Below, piece by piece: positions 18,052-20,692 of a stretch of 20,692 bases of DNA. The stretch is from Alistipes sp. CAG:268 (GTDB lineage: Bacteria > Bacteroidota > Bacteroidia > Bacteroidales > Rikenellaceae). How positions within the stretch are numbered: position 1 is the first letter of the stretch; every line of letters begins with the position of its first letter. Location of the stretch: positions 1 to 20,692 of the forward strand of contig FR892007.1 in the NCBI GenBank assembly GCA_000434235.1, read 5' to 3'. Below the pieces are notes generated by a model, which saw only the letters and a list, made by a program, of their open reading frames with translations, was not told the origin of the DNA and made no database searches. The translations under genes were made by a program, and so were the position numbers.

Positions 18052-18573
18052 ATGGACGTCGTACTTTCGATATGCGCCTTCCTGCTCGCCATACTCGGTA
18101 TCGCGGGCTGCATCGTTCCGGCCCTCCCCGGCACGCTGCTCAGCTACGGAGGCCTGCTCTGCGCCTACTTCACCTCCTATTCGCAGATGAGCGCCTCGGC
18201 GCTCTGGATCTGGCTGGCCGTCTGCATCGCGGTCAGCGTGGCCGACTACGTGCTCCCGGCCTGGATGACCAAACGCTTCGGCGGCTCACGCGCCGGATCA
18301 ATCGGCGCCACCGTCGGGGTATTCGTCGGGTTCTTCTTCCTGCCGCCCATCGGGATTATCCTCGGGCCGTTCCTCGGAGCCGTCATCGGCGAACTGATCA
18401 ACAACCGCGACGAGCGGGCCAAGGCCCTGCTCGTCGGTTTCGGGTCGTTTCTCTCGTTCATCGTCGGGACAGGCATCAAGCTCATCGCCTCGATCGGCAT
18501 CCTCGTCCACGTCTTCGCCGACACCTTCCCGGCCGTCAAGGAGTGGTTCGCAACGACATTTTCCAACATTTAA
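18052..18573 (+). CDS. DUF456 family membrane protein
   Basis: A 173-residue, very hydrophobic, glycine-rich inner-membrane protein of unknown function. It matches the DUF456 pattern: an N-terminal helix with GIAGCIVPALPGTLLSYGGLL, a second helix around WIWLAVCIAVSVADYVLPAW, the short loop TKRFGGSRAGSIGATVG, then GFFFLPPIGIILGPFLGAVIGEL and a last helix GSFLSFIVGTGIKLIASIG. Four to five membrane segments are likely. The ATG at 18052 is chosen because MDVVLSICAFLLAIL begins the first helix and follows the promoter; the frame is open further upstream but crosses the terminator. The M16 peptidase gene starts 12 nt after it, so they are probably co-transcribed. Confidence 0.88.
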   Translation: MDVVLSICAFLLAILGIAGCIVPALPGTLLSYGGLLCAYFTSYSQMSASALWIWLAVCIAVSVADYVLPAWMTKRFGGSRAGSIGATVGVFVGFFFLPPIGIILGPFLGAVIGELINNRDERAKALLVGFGSFLSFIVGTGIKLIASIGILVHVFADTFPAVKEWFATTFSNI

Positions 18574-18585
18574 CCATAACTGCCC

Positions 18586-20692
18586 ATGAAAAGACTCCTC
18601 TTACTCGCAACCGTCGTCATGGCTCTGCTCGCCTCGTCGTGCAGCAAGTACAAGTACGAAACGGTACCGGGCGATCCGATGAAAACGCGGATCTACACCC
18701 TTCCGAACGGACTGAAGGTCTACATGAGCGTCAACAAGGAGACGCCCCGCATCCAGACCTACATCGCCGTCCGCGTCGGCGGCAAGAACGACCCGGCCGA
18801 GACCACCGGTCTGGCCCACTACTTCGAACACCTCATGTTCAAGGGTACGCCGAACTTCGGTACCTCGGACTACGAAGCCGAGAAACCGCTGCTCGATGAG
18901 ATCGAGCAGCTCTTCGAGACCTACCGTCAGACGACGGACGAGGCCGAGCGTGCGGCGATCTACCACCGCATCGACTCGATCAGCTACGAAGCCTCGAAAA
19001 TCTCGATCCCGAACGAATACGACAAGCTGATGGCCGCCATCGGCGCCAACGGCACCAACGCCTATACGTCGCAGGACATGACCGTCTACGTCGAGGACAT
19101 CCCCTCGAACGAGGTCGAGAACTGGGCGAAGATCGAGGCCGACCGTTTCCGCAATCCCGTGATCCGCGGGTTCCACACCGAGCTGGAGACCATCTACGAG
19201 GAGAAGAACATGTCGCTCACACAGGACAGCCGCAAGGTATGGGAGGCCCTCGATGCCGCGCTCTTCCCCCACCATCCCTACGGCACGCAGACCGTGCTCG
19301 GGACGCAGGAGCACCTGAAGAATCCTTCGATCACCAACGTCAGGAACTACCACAAGACCTACTACGTGCCCAACAACATGGCCATCTGCCTCTCGGGTGA
19401 CCTGAATCCCGACGAGGTGATCGCCTCGATCGACAAGTACTTCGGCGACATGGTGCCCAACGAGAACCTGCCGAAGCTCGAGTTCCAGCCCGAGGAGCCG
19501 ATCACCGAGCCCGTCGTGCGCGAGGTATACGGTCTGGAGGCCGCCAACGTCCTGCTCGGATGGCGCCTGCCGGGAACCTCGACCGACAGCAACGACGTGG
19601 CACAGATCGCCGGCGCCATCCTCAACAACGGACAGGCCGGTCTGATCGACCTCGATCTGAACCAGCAGCAGAAGGTGCTCGGCGCCTACGGCGGCTACTC
19701 GGGACAGCCCGACTACAGTTCGTTCATCCTCGGCGGCAGACCCAAGGCCGGACAGTCGCTCGAGGAGGTCCGCGACCTGCTCCTCGCGGAGGTGGCCAAG
19801 CTCCGCTCGGGCGACTTCGACGAAAAGCTCATCGAGGCGTCGATCAACAACTTCAAGCTCTACATGATGCGCGCCCTCGAGGACAACAACTCGCGGGCCG
19901 ACATGTACGTGCAGTCGTTCATCGCCGGCACCGACTGGGCCGACGAGGTGGCACAGCTCGACCGCATGAAGAAAATCACCAAGCAGGACGTCGTGGAGTG
20001 GGCAAACAAATACCTTGCTGAAAACGGCTACGTCATCATCTTCAAACGCGAGGGCGAGGACAAGAGCGTGCAGAAGATCGCCGCCCCGAAGATCACGCCG
20101 ATCGCCACGAATCGCGACCAGCAGAGCGCCTTCCTCACCGAGATCCAGCAGTCGGAGGTGACGCCCATCGAGCCCGTCTTCGTCGATTACCAGAAGGAGA
20201 TGGCGCAGTTCGACGTCCGCGACGGCATCCACGTCCTCTACAAGAAGAACGAACTGAACGACATCTTCACGCTGAACTACGTCTTCGATACGGGTACGGA
20301 GAACGACCCCACCCTTGCGCTGGCCTTCAACTACCTGAGTTATCTGGGCACCGGGTCCATGACGGCCGAGCAGATCGCCTCGGAGATGTACGACATCGCC
20401 TGCTCGTTCTCGATGGGAGCAGGCAGCAACCAGAGCACGATTTCGATCTCGGGACTGAGCGAGAACATGCCCCGGGCAATGGAGATCGTCGAGGGGCTGA
20501 TCGCCGGGGCCGTGGCCGACGAGACCATCCTCGAAAACCTCAAGCAGGACCTGATCAAGTCGCGCGCCGATGCCAAGCTCAACCAGGGCCGGAATTTCGC
20601 AGCCCTGCAGCGCTACATGTTCTACGGCGAGGAGTACATCAAGCGGACCACCCTTTCGAACGAAGCGCTCTCGGCACTTGGGTCGGAAGAGC
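18586..20692 (+). CDS. M16 family zinc peptidase lipoprotein, partial (3' end outside window)
   Basis: An open frame from the ATG at 18586 to the window end, 702 codons with no stop. It starts with a lipoprotein signal (MKRLLLLATVVMALLASSC, lipid Cys19). The first M16 domain carries the inverted zinc motif HYFEH (His78, Glu81, His82) within GLAHYFEHLMFKG, and the distal Glu lies in the ELETIYEEKN segment (199-208), about 120 residues later. Classical M16 enzymes have about 76. The difference is a charged helical stretch (about residues 97-145) that I recall from long Bacteroidota-type homologues. A second, inactive-type M16 half (FDVRDGIHVLYKKNELNDIF) begins near residue 540. Full proteins of this kind are about 930-950 residues. 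Envelope or periplasmic protein or peptide processing is expected; the substrate is unknown. Confidence 0.93.
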   Translation, partial: MKRLLLLATVVMALLASSCSKYKYETVPGDPMKTRIYTLPNGLKVYMSVNKETPRIQTYIAVRVGGKNDPAETTGLAHYFEHLMFKGTPNFGTSDYEAEKPLLDEIEQLFETYRQTTDEAERAAIYHRIDSISYEASKISIPNEYDKLMAAIGANGTNAYTSQDMTVYVEDIPSNEVENWAKIEADRFRNPVIRGFHTELETIYEEKNMSLTQDSRKVWEALDAALFPHHPYGTQTVLGTQEHLKNPSITNVRNYHKTYYVPNNMAICLSGDLNPDEVIASIDKYFGDMVPNENLPKLEFQPEEPITEPVVREVYGLEAANVLLGWRLPGTSTDSNDVAQIAGAILNNGQAGLIDLDLNQQQKVLGAYGGYSGQPDYSSFILGGRPKAGQSLEEVRDLLLAEVAKLRSGDFDEKLIEASINNFKLYMMRALEDNNSRADMYVQSFIAGTDWADEVAQLDRMKKITKQDVVEWANKYLAENGYVIIFKREGEDKSVQKIAAPKITPIATNRDQQSAFLTEIQQSEVTPIEPVFVDYQKEMAQFDVRDGIHVLYKKNELNDIFTLNYVFDTGTENDPTLALAFNYLSYLGTGSMTAEQIASEMYDIACSFSMGAGSNQSTISISGLSENMPRAMEIVEGLIAGAVADETILENLKQDLIKSRADAKLNQGRNFAALQRYMFYGEEYIKRTTLSNEALSALGSEE

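Noticed and set aside
18601..20232. Antisense open frame of 543 codons opposite the M16 peptidase
   Set aside because: The same GC-driven mirror effect; low-complexity Val/Leu/Asp/Arg product and no promoter.

Overview
The window looks like ordinary core chromosome of a GC-rich Bacteroidota, most like Alistipes (Rikenellaceae). This is inferred from content, not from a database match. The evidence is: Bacteroidota-type -7 boxes (TAnnTTTG), often with a TTTG/TTCG -33 box exactly 19 nt upstream; a 1122-residue SecA with the extra segments seen in this phylum; a DUF2851 protein; a dipeptidyl peptidase III with HECLGH; and several lipoproteins with a Cys at position 19-20. Coding sequence is very GC-rich, so nearly every gene carries long antisense shadow frames, which I left out.

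Layout. (1) 63-3445, plus: a secreted alkaline-phosphatase-superfamily protein (frameshifted, and lacking most catalytic residues), then sufE, a DUF59/SufT-like Fe-S assembly gene and a short DUF2851 gene. (2) 3546-7523, plus: secA from its own promoter, then a dCMP/cytidine deaminase and a strong terminator. (3) 7561-10790, minus: lpxK, purine nucleoside phosphorylase and ssb in one tight operon, closed by a bidirectional terminator, followed by a separate hotdog thioesterase. (4) 10839-13880, plus and divergent from lpxK: an M23 lipoprotein peptidase, ispD, a membrane PH-domain protein, then a 54-residue rubredoxin with its own terminator. (5) 13939-16611, minus: dipeptidyl peptidase III and a frameshifted GNAT acetyltransferase. 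(6) 16675-17988, plus: panC-panD with a clean terminator. (7) 18001-end, plus: a DUF456 membrane protein and an M16 peptidase lipoprotein cut off by the window end.

Taken together the genes serve housekeeping and the cell envelope: protein export (SecA), lipid A (LpxK), isoprenoid precursors (IspD), peptidoglycan turnover (M23), pantothenate/CoA (PanC, PanD), Fe-S maturation (SufE, DUF59), nucleotide salvage (PNP, dCMP deaminase), DNA replication and repair (SSB) and peptide turnover (M49, M16). I see no phage, transposon, CRISPR array, tRNA, rRNA or defence locus, and no convincing new multi-gene system. The points most worth a second look are the apparent pseudo-phosphatase at the left end, two one-base contractions in G/C runs that break genes (594-598 and 13972-13974), an apparently leaderless M23 gene whose third zinc ligand is Asp, and the N-terminally short DUF2851 protein.
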